The translations under genes and the position numbers were made by a program. A stretch of 64,000 nt of DNA, from positions 1,116,001-1,180,000 of the forward strand of contig CAWCKS010000014.1 in the NCBI GenBank assembly GCA_963796195.1. The letters are read 5' to 3'. This document shows, one piece after another, positions 8,901-17,980 of this stretch (positions within the stretch are counted from its first letter, which is position 1; each line of letters starts with the position of its first letter). The notes beneath the pieces were generated by a model. The model worked only from the letters and a program-made list of their open reading frames with translations, ran no database searches and was not told the origin of the DNA. Source of the DNA: CAWCKS01 sp963796195. Lineage in GTDB: Bacteria > Pseudomonadota > Alphaproteobacteria > Rhizobiales > Xanthobacteraceae.

Positions 8901-8966
8901 ATTACGGTGACAGTGCACTAAATTTCCCCCGATCCAACGCCGGAGTTAAGTGCACTGTCACCGTAA
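8901..8966. repeat. Long palindromic element, copy 4 of 4
   Basis: Perfect 19-bp inverted arms (ATTACGGTGACAGTGCACT and its complement, less the last base) surround a core almost identical to that of copy 3. It lies directly at the broken 5' end of the antitoxin fragment, so its insertion may have cut that gene. Confidence 0.85.
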
Positions 8967-8989
8967 CTCGTAACTTAACCGGGGACAGC

Positions 8990-9055
8990 TTGAGGCGACA
9001 TTCGCCTCACGCTCTCAGCTCGCATAAAGCCCCTGCACGATCGGCAACCGTGCCG
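8990..9055 (-). repeat. Relic of an ABC-permease 3' end
   Basis: This segment aligns without gaps to 12150-12215, the end of the FtsX-type permease gene and its downstream flank. They share GCGACATTCGC, CTCTCA, AGCCCCTGCACGATCGGCAA and GCCGCC, about 85% identity by eye. The rest of the permease is absent. From 9056 to 9208 nothing else is recognisable. Confidence 0.6.
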
Positions 9056-9208
9056 CCGACAAGCGGACTCCACGCGGAAGTACCGCGAGGTCTCACTTTG
9101 ACCCCTTAGCGACATCTGACGGCCATTCAGCGGTGGCATTTCGCCCGCTCGTAGCCCCTTCCGCTGCGCTGGTCAGAACCGCTAGGATGCTCGCATAGGG
9201 AGGCTGCG

Positions 9209-10191
9209 TTGGATCTGAGACGGCGGCAACTTCTGACATTCCTCAGCGGAGCGCTGGCTGTAATGCCGTTCGCAGCAGCCCGCGCACAACCGGCACCAAT
9301 TCACCGCATTGGGATACTTGCTCAGGACCTTCAGCCGGGTTTGCTGGAGGCGTTTCGCAACGAGCTTCAAAAGCTTGGCTATATGGAAGGAACCAACATC
9401 AGCGTCGAGGTGCGGGATGCGGCAGGACAAAATGAGCAGCTCGTACCGCTTGCGGAAGAACTGCTGGGACTAAAAGTCGAGGTCATCGTCGCTGTAAATA
9501 CGCCCGCGGCGCAGGCGGCCAAACAAGTCACCCAGGCCGTTCCCATAGTCATAATGCGAGTGGCGGATCCCGTGAGGTCGGGACTCGTGGCAAGTCTCTC
9601 TCGCCCAGGTGGGAACGTCACGGGCTTGAGTTTTATGCCGGACGCTCTTGGGCCGAAGGGCGTTGAACTGCTTCACCAAATCCTGCCGAGCATCAAAAGA
9701 GTGGCTGCGCTTTATCGCGGGGATAATGTCGGGGCTGTTGACATCGTGGACGAGGTCGTACGGAAAGGCGAGCTATTGGGATTGCAATTCGTGCGTGTTC
9801 CGGTGCGGCACGATTCAAAGGACTCGCAGCAGCCTTCGAGATCGCCAATCGCGCCCGTTCAGAGGCGCTTTTCGTCATGGATGACGGAGCGATTACCGCT
9901 GGCCGCCGAGAAATCCTTGACCTTGCAGCAAAGAACGCGCTGCCCGTTGTGTCGATCTACAAAGACTTCGCAAAGTCTGGCGGCCTGATTGCGTATGGGC
10001 CAAACCTGGACATTGTTTATCGACGCGCTGCGCACTTCGTCGATAAACTCATAAAGGGTGAACGTGCAAGCGATCTGCCGATCGAACAGCCATTGATTTT
10101 CGACCTCGTCATCAATCTAAGGACGGCAAAGACCCTCGGGATTACAATTCCCCAATCCGCGCAGGTCAGCGCCGATGAGGTGATCGAATAG
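9209..10191 (+). CDS. ABC_sub_bind-family periplasmic protein, frameshifted
   Basis: A TTG start with a GGGAGG site upstream opens a secreted protein. Residues 1-27 form a signal peptide ending AARAQ. IHRIGILAQDLQPGLLEAF, NELQKLGYMEGTNISVE and KVEVIVAVNTPAAQAAKQVT are characteristic of the ABC_sub_bind (PF04392-type) family that is greatly expanded in Bradyrhizobium. Near 9825 the frame changes; restoring one base in GGACTCGCAGCAG gives DLAAAFEIANRARSEALFVM and an intact C-terminus. Total about 327 residues. The cognate permease and ATPase genes are not adjacent, and the ligand is unknown. Confidence 0.75.
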
Positions 10192-10194
10192 CAG

Positions 10195-10520
10195 CTGGCG
10201 CTGCGGCAGGTTGGCAAATCGTGCCTCAACTCGGCCACGCGACCACTTCTGCCGTAGCACAATCGCACCGCGCTCATCGTGGCCGACAACATGGAACGAG
10301 TTCTTGCCGATATCGATGCCGACTACTGCGATCGCTGAGTTGAGTGTTTGAGACATGGCGTGCTCCTTGTCTTGGCGCCCCTGGCCAGCTTATCGCTGGC
10401 GGGGCAGGAGCACGGCCGGGCCATCCCACTGGCAGAAATGCGATCTCCTTGGAATTTGCCTCAACGTCGGTATCATGCGGCAGCCCCCACGGAGTGCAGG
10501 GCCGGTGGCATCGAAGAGGC
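10195..10520 (-). mobile_element. IS110-family remnant, 5' end
   Basis: From an ATG at 10356 the minus strand encodes MSQTLNSAIAVVGIDIGKNS and about 35 more residues ending LANLPQ-like. This is the N-terminus of an IS110 DEDD transposase with its first acidic residue (Asp15, VGIDIGK). Similarity stops near 10195, so at least 80% of the transposase is missing. The sequence from 10357 to about 10520 looks like the element's untranslated left end. The outer boundaries are approximate. Confidence 0.7.
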
Positions 10521-10525
10521 TTCAA

Positions 10526-10921
10526 GTGAAGAGGGCAATTTTCCTTTTGTTGGCTTGCGTACAGTCAGCGCCTGCGGGCGCGACCGACTTCCTGAGCCCC
10601 GACCAGATTCGTCAAGCTGTCGGCGGTGCAACAATTGCCCATACAAACCCCGTGACTGGCAAACCTGTGATGATTCAGTTTCATAACGACGGCACCGCTG
10701 GCATGACTGGTGGCCGCAATGGAGGAATGTCGGACTCCGGACGGTGGTGGGTCACCGGACAGGGAAAACAAGCCGCTCTTTGCTTTCATTTTCCGACTGC
10801 AGGCTTAGGGCAAACACCCTGCTTTCGTCTGTCGCAGAACGGCAATGAACTCGTTCGATATTTGCCGAACGGCGCTCCGGCGCCTGGCATAAATTTTTCC
10901 ATAGTCGGTCGCAGCAACTAA
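10526..10921 (+). CDS. Secreted hypothetical protein, DUF995-like
   Basis: A 131-residue protein from a GTG at 10526. Residues 1-19 form a signal peptide (VKRAIFLLLACVQSAPAGA). The mature part starts LSPDQIRQAVGGATI and contains SDSGRWWVTG, an ALCFHF strand and an FRLSQNG strand. That layout resembles DUF995-type small beta-barrel periplasmic proteins, but the assignment is by pattern only. Earlier in-frame codons belong to the IS110 remnant, so the late start is preferred. Confidence 0.6.
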   Translation: MKRAIFLLLACVQSAPAGATDFLSPDQIRQAVGGATIAHTNPVTGKPVMIQFHNDGTAGMTGGRNGGMSDSGRWWVTGQGKQAALCFHFPTAGLGQTPCFRLSQNGNELVRYLPNGAPAPGINFSIVGRSN

Positions 10922-11526
10922 CCGACAGCGCAGCAAGTTTCTGCAAGATAGTCGGCGCGAACGCGGCCGGCCAGCGTCGTTGAGTAAAAGCGCCTTTGGG
11001 CGCGATCCAAGATTAGTCGCTAATGGCACTTCGCTTCATTTCGCTGTTACGCGGAATTGGTCGCTACCGAAGGCGTAGCGGACATTGGTCAAGCCGCACC
11101 GGTCAAACTTGATTCGTGACCACGTTCCCTGGCAACGCCTGATGCAGCTTGATGCACATTCGAGCTGAGCGAAATTGCTCAGATTCCGGGTGGAGCCCCG
11201 CATTAATATTCTTCCATCGCCGGTTCGGAACATGGGCAATCCGACGACGAGAGTGTCGCACTCTCGCCTCACAAATGGTGGGCATCATGCCGTCATTAGC
11301 TTGATTGATCCAACTCGAATAGCGATCAAGGTGCACGTCGGCCGCGGTGCCAAGGTCCGATAGCGTTGGTTGACGTCAAGCCGGCGCGGACGGGCTTCGA
11401 ACAGCGCATGTTTGAGGGCATCAACTGCGAGCACGCCGACCTGATTGTCGTTGAAAACAAATCCAGGTACTCGGGCCTCTGACGGTTTGATGAAGCTGGC
11501 CAGTCCCCAAAATGACGAGGTGAGAA
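10922..11526. other. Gene-poor stretch
   Basis: No supported gene. It contains the first copy of a 91-bp repeat (11051-11141). A short protein-like run at about 11364-11478 on the plus strand (GFEQRMFEGINCEHADLIVV, then a stop) resembles a small zinc-finger-type hypothetical protein that has lost its cysteines, and is probably a relic. Confidence 0.35.
11051..11141. repeat. 91-bp direct repeat, copy A
   Basis: This begins GCGGAATTGGTCGCTA and ends ACGTTCCCTGGCAACGCCTG. It matches 12048-12138 in the same orientation with about 14 differences and no gaps. Neither copy encodes a convincing protein, so it looks like a dispersed intergenic repeat. Confidence 0.65.
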
Positions 11527-11769
11527 ATGAGATGCGTCGTAACCCTGAAGGACGGCAGTGCGATGGAACGAGCTATGGGGGCACTAGCAAAGTATAGGTA
11601 TGCTGCGGGTGGCGAGCCCGTCGCCCCCGAAGGACACCCAAGAGAGTGGAAGAAGTGGCTTCTTGAGATCAATTCGGCAGAAGTCGGAGCGATCCGCGAC
11701 CACGTCGATGATGGCGATATCGTCGACATCGAGCCCGTCAATGAGTTCGCGAGCTCCGAGGTCCACTAA
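11527..11769 (+). CDS. Hypothetical protein, 80 residues
   Basis: A short frame starting MRCVVTLKDGSAMERAMGAL with a GAGGTGAG ribosome binding site 5 nt upstream. The product is soluble and slightly acidic (INSAEVGAIRDHVDDGDIVD), with no recognised domain. It sits alone between repeats. Confidence 0.4.
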   Translation: MRCVVTLKDGSAMERAMGALAKYRYAAGGEPVAPEGHPREWKKWLLEINSAEVGAIRDHVDDGDIVDIEPVNEFASSEVH

Positions 11770-12174
11770 GTGTGCCGTGGTCCTGGCGACCATCCCGGAC
11801 CATCGGCGATAGTCCGCATTGGCGCCTCAGTCAGAAATGAAGCGGATATTGGACGGACCCGAATCCGCAGCGCTCCGGTGGCTTCAAACGCTGATCGGCC
11901 GTCGGACTGGAACGTATGACCCTGAAGGTCCAGAAGCGAATACTGCGACGAAGTGCTCAGGGCCTTCCGACACTCAAGCCGCGCCCTGAACTGCGCCGAA
12001 AGATAGCTAAGGTCCGTTCTTGGTACATCGCATCACTTGGCTGCGCTGCGGAATTGGTCGCTATCGGGAGCACAGCGGACATTGCTCAAGCCGCACCAAT
12101 CAAACTCGATATGTGACTACGTTCCCTGGCAAGGCCTGTTGAATCCAACTTGAAGCGACATTCGCTTCGCCCTC
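11770..12174. other. Gene-poor stretch with repeat copy B
   Basis: Nothing convincing is encoded. A 50-codon frame begins at 11837 (MKRILDGPESAALRWLQTLI) but has no visible family or strong ribosome binding site. The second copy of the 91-bp repeat and the flank shared with 8990-9012 occupy the rest. Confidence 0.3.
12048..12138. repeat. 91-bp direct repeat, copy B
   Basis: Second copy of the 11051-11141 repeat, about 85% identical. Shared blocks include AGCGGACATTG, TCAAGCCGCACC and ACGTTCCCTGGCAA. Confidence 0.65.
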
Positions 12175-13366
12175 TCAACTCGCGTACAGCCCCTGCACGA
12201 TCGGCAACCGCGCCGCCCGCAGCGCCGGAAACAGCCCGCCGATCAATCCCACCACCAGGGCTAAGCCCACGCCCTCGACGATCAGCGCCGGCGATAGCTT
12301 GAAGTCGAACACCACCTGCGTGAAGTTGCCGCCGAGGGTTGAGGCGCTGACGCCGTCAAAAATGAAATAGGTCGCGGCTGCGCCGACGAGGCCGCCGATC
12401 GCGGCGAGGGACAAGGACTTCCGCGAGCGTGCCGACGAACGCCGGAAAGCCGCCGAAGCCGATCGCGCGCAGGGTGGCGATCTCGGTCGCGCGCGACGCC
12501 ACCGACGAGTACATGGTGTTCAAGGCGCCTGCGAGCGCACCGAACGCCATCGCAATCGCGAGCGGCCAGCCGAGCTTCTGGATGAGGTCGGAGGTCTGCG
12601 AGGCCTGTTCGGCGAAATACTCGTTCTCGGATTTGACGTCGAGTTTCAGCCTGGGGTCGTTGTCGCTGTAAGCCTTCAGTTCGGCGAGCGCGGCCGGCGA
12701 GGTCAATCGCGCGCGCACGGTTTGAAACACATTCTCGCGCTTGAACAGGCTCTGCACCACCGGCAGGTCGGCCCAGATCTCGGATTCGAACACGCTGCCG
12801 CCGGCGTCGAACACGCCTGTTACGGTCCAGCGCGTGGCGCCGAACGCAACGGTCTGGCCGAGATCAAAGCCCTCGAACTCGCGCTGCAGGGCCTTGCCGA
12901 CCACGATTTCATTGCTGCCGCGATTGAACATGCGGCCCTGCACCAGGTGGATGTCCTTGCGTAAGCTGGCACCCTGCTCGCCGATGCCGCGCAGCGGCAG
13001 GTTGGCCTTGGTGTGGGTGGTGCGCTTCAAACCGTCGACCACGAGATAGAGCTCGGGCGAGATCAGCGCCTTGCCGTCGCTGCCCTTCGCGATGCCCGGC
13101 CCGTCCTCGATCAGCCGCACCTGGTCGCGCGACACCGTCGAGTTGATCTCGGCCTGCGAGCCGGCGCGCAGCACGATCGCGATGTCGTTCGAGCCGGAGC
13201 CGGCGATGGTCTTCTGGAAGCCATTCGCCATCGCCAGGAACGCGAGCAGCACGACGACAACGAGCGCGATCGCCACGATCGTCGATAGCGACAGCCAGCG
13301 CCGCTGCGCGATGCTTTTGAGATTGATCGCGGTGACCGCAACGACCTGATTGAGAAGGGAGAGCAT
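12175..13366 (-). CDS. FtsX-like ABC transporter permease (MacB type), frameshifted near 12418
   Basis: Inner-membrane permease of the MacB/LolC kind. It starts MLSLLNQVVAVTAINLKSIAQRR at 13366, has a first helix at about 25-47 (LSTIVAIALVVVVLLAFLAM), a large periplasmic domain, then three C-terminal helices. The last part (LSPALIVEGVGLALVVGLIG, ending LPIVQGLYAS) is in another frame; one base change near 12418 restores about 396 residues. It belongs with the second permease, the ATPase and the HlyD-type adaptor upstream, together resembling a tripartite exporter. The substrate is unknown. Short relics of its 3' end occur at 1795 and 8990. Confidence 0.8.
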
Positions 13367-13419
13367 TTTTCTGGTTAGTCCTGTGAGTGGTGCGCCAACG
13401 CGGGTCCGTATCTCAGGCG

Positions 13420-13556
13420 TCGTCCCCGCGAAGGCGGGGACCCATAACCCCTGTGGCCGTTGGGGTGCTGTGCAGTTGTCAAAGACAAGGTCACGTCTGC
13501 CTGTCGTCAAATTTCTGCTGCGGCGTATGGGTCCCCGCCTTCGCGGGGACGACGGC
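13420..13556. repeat. Pair of oppositely oriented GTCCCCGC palindromes
   Basis: Two copies of the rhizobial GTCCCCGCGAAGGCGGGGAC hairpin, at about 13421-13442 and 13530-13550, face each other in the gap between the two permease genes. The outer flanks also match (GGGTCC...CGTCGTC). Such pairs can form one long stem and often sit between genes of an operon. Confidence 0.65.
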
Positions 13557-13590
13557 AGAATGCGCGGATGCGGCTGCGATCATAGCTTCC

Positions 13591-14753
13591 TCACCCCCGT
13601 CCCAGCGCGGTGGCGATCTTCAGCCGCATCGCGTTGACGGCGGGGATCGCGCCGGTGATCAGGCCCAGCGCCAGCATCAGCGCAAGACCCTCCGCCACGA
13701 TGTCCGGCGAGACCGAGAACGCCGGCGCGATCTGAACGAGGCTGGCGCGCAGCGCGATCGTGACCAGTGCGGCGAGAATCAATCCCGGCACGCCGCCGAG
13801 CAGCGCCAACAGGACGCTCTCGCCGAGCACCATCGTCAAGATCCGCGGTCCCGAGAATCCCAGCGTCTTCAGCACGCCGATCTCGCGCGTGCGCTCGCGG
13901 ATCGACAGCGCCATGGTGTTGCCGACGATCATCAGGATGGTGACGAAGGCGGCGCCGACGACCAGGAACACGATCAGCGCGATGTTGCCGAACTGCGCGG
14001 CAAACGCCTTGCCGAACGCCTTCTCGTTGTCGGTCGAGGTTTCGGCCGAGGAATTGGCGAACATCGCGTCGATCGCTTTCGCGATGCGGTCGTTGTTCTC
14101 CGGATTCGTCGTCTGCAGGATGATCCAGCCGATGGTGTCCTTGCCGAACGAGCGCGTCTCGTTGAAGTAATCGTATTGGAACAGCAGGAAGTTGGTGTCG
14201 ACCTGCTCGGTCTTGCCCTTGACGATGCCGGCGATGGTGAAGTCCCAGACGTGGCCGCCGCCGTTCTTCTGGCTGAAGATGTTGCTCTGGATCGGCACGC
14301 GGTCGCCGACCTTCCAGCCCCACTTGCGCGCGAGGTTTTCGCCCACCACCGCGCTGTCGCGCGTCTGAGTGAACGTCCTCAGCTGATCCGCCGGCAGGTC
14401 GAACTCTTTTTGGTAGACGTCGAAGTAGGTCGCGGGCTCGACCGCCAGCGCGACCATGAAATTCTTCGGGTCCTGGAAATAGCCGCCGAACCAGTTGGCG
14501 TAGGTCGCCTGCCGCACGCCATCGAGCGCGCGCACGCGATTGTAGTAGGCGATCGGCAGCGGTTGGGTGAAGTTGATCTTGTTCACCGTCATCATGCGGT
14601 CGGCGGCGGCGTTGTCGGTGCCCGCCGTGAAGGCGCGGTAGAAGCCGGCGAGCACGCCGAAGATCGCGAACGCGACCAGGATCGAAACGATCATCAGGAT
14701 CGCGCGCAATTTGCGGCGGAAAAGATTTTTCTGACGAGGCCGAATTCGTTCAC
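13591..14753 (-). CDS. FtsX-like ABC transporter permease, second subunit, frameshifted near 14728
   Basis: Second MacB/LolC-type permease: one N-terminal helix (RAILMIVSILVAFAIFGVLA), a periplasmic domain, and three C-terminal helices around LIVFLVVGAAFVTILMIVGN and REIGVLKTLGFSGPRI, the FtsX core. The start is a GTG at 14753 overlapping the ATPase stop (GTGA), giving VNEFGLVRK. After this the frame must gain one base in a run of five A (14726-14730) to continue as NLFRRKLRAI. The A-run makes an error there likely. It probably forms a heterodimer with the other permease. Confidence 0.82.
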
Positions 14754-15448
14754 GCCGCGAGCTCCCGTTCGACGAACTGGCCCTTGTCGAGATGCAGCGT
14801 GCGGCTGGCAAAGCGCGCCGCCGCCGGATCGTGGGTCACCATGACGATGGTCTTGCCGAGGTCCTTGTTGAGCAGCTGCAGGATCGAGAGAATTTCGTCC
14901 GCGGTGGTGCGGTCGAGGTCGCCGGTCGGCTCGTCGCACAACAACAGGTTCGGGTCGGACACGATGGCGCGCGCGATCGCGACGCGCTGCTGCTGGCCGC
15001 CCGACATTTCGCTCGGCCGGTGTTTGGCGCGATCGGCGAGGCCGACCACGTCAAGCGCGGTGTTGACGCGCGCCGCGCGGTCCTTCGACTTGAGCTTCGT
15101 GAGCAGCAGCGGCAGCTCGACATTCTGCGCCGCCGACAGCATCGGCATCAGGTTGTAGAACTGGAAGATGAAGCCGACATTGGCGGCGCGCCACGCCGCG
15201 AGCTGGCCTTCGCTTAAAGCCTCGATGCGCTTGTCCGCAATCTCGATCTCGCCTTCGTCGCAATGATCGATGCCGCCCAAAAGATTGAGCAGCGTGGTCT
15301 TGCCGGAGCCCGACGGCCCCATCACCGCGATAAAATCGCCGCGCGGAATTTTCAGATCAAGATGATCGAAGATCGTGATCGTCTCCTTGCCCTTGGTAAA
15401 ACGCTTCGCCACGCCAGAAAGGCGAACCATCGGTTGTTCGGATGCCAC
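14750..15448 (-). CDS. ABC transporter ATP-binding protein, LolD/MacB type
   Basis: A 232-residue ATPase with Walker A GPSGSGKTT (44-52), a Q-loop region FIFQFYNLMP, signature MSGGQQQR (about 148), Walker B LLLCDEPTGDLD (about 167-178) and the H-loop in VTHDP. GDLD after Walker B is typical of the LolD/MacB/FtsE branch, which pairs with FtsX-like permeases. It overlaps the next permease by 4 nt, implying translational coupling. It would power export or extraction of an unknown substrate. Confidence 0.9.
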   Translation of the reverse strand: MASEQPMVRLSGVAKRFTKGKETITIFDHLDLKIPRGDFIAVMGPSGSGKTTLLNLLGGIDHCDEGEIEIADKRIEALSEGQLAAWRAANVGFIFQFYNLMPMLSAAQNVELPLLLTKLKSKDRAARVNTALDVVGLADRAKHRPSEMSGGQQQRVAIARAIVSDPNLLLCDEPTGDLDRTTADEILSILQLLNKDLGKTIVMVTHDPAAARFASRTLHLDKGQFVERELAA

Positions 15449-15675
15449 TTGAGTTACTCCTTGGGATTTCCGTTGGGATGCGCTCGGGTCATCCAGCCGC
15501 TGAGGCGTGCTCCCATCACCCCGCTTCAGCGGCGAAGGGTCAGGGTGAGCGGCGCTCGCTATCCGTAAATTCGTCCTGGTGAGGCACTGCCTCGCCCCTC
15601 ACCCTGCTGCGGCGATGGACCTCGCCCGCGCGGGGACGACGGCGTGATGTGCGGCTGCGCTAGCATCACCCACCC

Positions 15676-16773
15676 CTATTTCGCCGCCGTCGCCGTATTC
15701 GCCGCCGCCGCGCCTGTCTTCGTCGGCAAAAATGTCACCTTCACCGCCATGTCGGGCAGAATGCGTGGGTCCTTCTGTTCGAAGCGGATGCGCACCTTGA
15801 CCGTTGCCTTGTCGCGGTTCGCGGTCGGCACGATCGCGATCACCGACGCCGGAATGGTCCAGTCCGGATAGGCGTCGAGCACGGCGTTGACGGCCTGGTC
15901 CGCCGCGACGCGGCCGATGAAGGCCTCGTTGACGTCGACCTCGATCTCGATCGAGTCCATGTCGACGATGGTGCAGACGCCGGTGCGGGTGAAACCGCCG
16001 CCGGCCGACAAGCGGCGAGATCATCTCGCCGGGCTGCGCCGAGCGGTCGACCACCACGCCGGAGAACGGCGCCCTGATCGAATGCTTGTCGAGCACGGAC
16101 GCGGCGCGTTTGGCATCGATCCGCGCGGTCTCGGCCTGCACCTCGGCCTGGCGCAATTGCGCGCCGAGCACGCCGACGCGCGCCTGCGCCTTGGTGAGAT
16201 CGGCCTCGGTGGCAAAACTGTTCTTCGATAATGATTGCGTGCGCGTGAGAATGCGCTCTGCATCCTGCAGGTCGGCCTTGATCGCGCCGGCCGCAGCGTC
16301 GGCGGCCTCGACGCGCGACTGCGCGAGCTCAAAATCCTTCTGCGCGAGCACGCTGTCGAGCTTCGCCACCACCTGGCCTTCGGTGACGGTGTTGCCCTCG
16401 TCGACGAACACTTCCACGACCTTGCCGGTGATTTCGGCGGCGACAGTCGCCTTGCGCCGCGCCACGACGTAGCCCGACGCGGCGAGGCGGCCGGCCTGGC
16501 TCGATTGCGCGACTTGCGGTGCGGGCTGCGCTGCCAGTGGCTGCGCTTGCGTCTGAGGTTGTGCCGGCGCGGCCGCTTGCGCCGCGACGTCTCGCGCCGG
16601 CTCGCCCATGCGCGCAAACAGCATGAACGCGGTGAAGCCAATGACGCGCAGCCAACGACAACCGCCGCGATCAACAGGCCGCGCTGCGATCCGTTCGCCG
16701 CCGGCGGTACCGACGCCGGCGCACTGCGGTCGATCGCCAGCGAGCGCAACAGCTTTGCCTTGTCCTCGGTCAT
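15676..16773 (-). CDS. HlyD/RND-type periplasmic adaptor, two frameshifts
   Basis: Starts MTEDKAKLLRSLAIDRSAP with one anchor helix. It then has the biotinyl-lipoyl half (AEITGKVVEVFVDEGNTVTE), a coiled-coil hairpin, the second lipoyl half (SIRAPFSGVVVDRSAQPGEM) and a C-terminal beta-barrel (SIEIEVDVNEAFIGRVAADQ). Two one-base breaks, near 16645 and 16012 (CTTGTCGG for CTGTCGG), separate the parts. The adaptor would bridge the ABC permeases to an outer-membrane channel. It is first in the operon, ahead of the ATPase and both permeases. Confidence 0.82.
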
Positions 16774-16796
16774 TGTCAGAGAACTCAACTCCACCG

Positions 16797-16823
16797 CTCA
16801 TCCCCGCGGACGCGGGGACCCAG
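16797..16823. repeat. GTCCCCGC-type palindrome
   Basis: ATCCCCGCGGACGCGGGGAC forms a short GC-rich hairpin between the adaptor start and the padR stop. It belongs to the family seen at 13420 and 43126. Confidence 0.6.
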
Positions 16824-16944
16824 CTTTGCCACAGCAACTTGTGTTTGCCGCGAGATCGCAACGATGAGATTGCAATTATGTCTGGTCGTCCCCTTTCCGC
16901 TGCGGCGAATGGGTCCGCGCTCCGGCGATCATCAACCTCATCCC

Positions 16945-17656
16945 TCACGCGCCGGCGAGCTGCTTCCCTCCGCGCGCCTTGCTCTCGCGCAGGAACTGGC
17001 GCTCGCAGTGCGCCTGCATCTCGCGCCACAGCCCGACCGGCCCCCAGCCGTCCTGGGTGATGCGGCGAACCAGATCATTGACGAAGGCGAGCTCGGCTCT
17101 TGTCAGCGCGAGGCGATACTCGCCTTCGACGACGAACAATTCCGGAAATTTCTGGCGCAACATCGGCTCGGGGATTTGCTGGTTCGGCTCCGCCAGTTCG
17201 CCAAGTGTCTTGCTCTTCATCTCCGCGAGGTGTCCCTCCAGTGCGGCAATCGTCGAGGCCAGCAGCAACGCACGGTCGACCAGCAGCTTCACCGCTTCGG
17301 TCGGCGGCAGTACGCCCAGCAGACGACAACGCCGTTTCGAACTGCGGGAACTCCTTCACCGGTTGCCCGAGCAGTTCGCGCATCCAGTCTTGCAGGAGGT
17401 CGTGGCCAGCCTGTGTCAGCAGGTAGACATTGCGTTCGGGACGCTTGCCGCCGCGCGAGGTCTCCTTCGAGGAGATCAGCCCGCGCGCCACCAGAAGATC
17501 GATCACGGTGTAGAGCGAGCCGTAACGCAGCTTGATGCTCTCGTGCTTGTGGCGGTGCTTCAGCGTCGCCGCCATCTCGTACGGATGCATCGGGCGCTCG
17601 AACACGAGCGCGAGCACTGCGAGCGCCAGCGGATTGGACGGCAGATTGAGCGACAT
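16945..17656 (-). CDS. PadR-family transcriptional regulator, frameshifted near 17322
   Basis: The N-terminal winged helix runs MSLNLPSNPLALAVLALVFE, then HPYEMAATLK and RYGSLYTVIDLLVARGLI, the standard PadR signature with its wing (GGKRPERNVYLLT). After FETALS one extra T near 17322 shifts the frame. The C-terminal helical dimerisation domain continues as LLGVLPPTEAVKLLVDRALL to the stop at 16945. Total about 236 residues. It lies directly upstream of the efflux operon and behind a repeat array that looks like its operator, so it is probably an autoregulated repressor of the exporter. Confidence 0.85.
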
Positions 17657-17712
17657 GGCGGGGATGAGCTTCGGCGGCGGGTGGGCAGAAGGCCGCCTGA
17701 ATAGCCGTGGCC

Positions 17713-17810
17713 GGAATATCCGTCAACGAATATTCGTCTGCGAATATACGTCCACGAATATACGTCTACGAATATCCGTATACGGATATTCGTAGACGGA
17801 TATATGCAGG
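17713..17810. promoter_or_regulatory. Seven tandem 14-bp operator-like repeats before padR
   Basis: Seven consecutive 14-bp units with consensus CGAATATnCGTCnA begin at 17713, 17727, 17741, 17755, 17769, 17783 and 17797; the last is the most degenerate. Each unit contains a small dyad (ACGAATATTCGT is perfect at 17726-17737). Units 4-6 together form a perfect 36-bp palindrome at 17763-17798 centred on GTATAC. The block ends 57 bp upstream of the padR start. Binding by PadR is inferred from position and symmetry. Confidence 0.6.
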
Positions 17811-17980
17811 TGGCCGCGCGAAAACCCTCGCGAAAAGCGGCGTTACGTCTTTGTTGTCAGTAAGTTAGGCGGAACCGGTGGTCGCGCAGACGCATCGGCA
17901 GCGCTCACCGCTGAATGCGCGCCAAAATTCGCCTAATACGATGAAAATAGAGGGGTTTTCGCCGACCACCCGTTAACGGG

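Noticed and set aside
11916..12116. 66-codon frame over repeat copy B
   Set aside because: It coincides with a dispersed repeat and shows no protein-like pattern.
13387..14844. 485-codon open frame on the plus strand opposite the permease genes
   Set aside because: It is Arg/Asp/His-rich, has no domain and is the antisense shadow of a conserved FtsX-type permease; high-GC coding DNA often leaves such frames open.
17713..17810. CRISPR array
   Set aside because: Units of 14 bp are contiguous with no spacers, and no cas genes are near.
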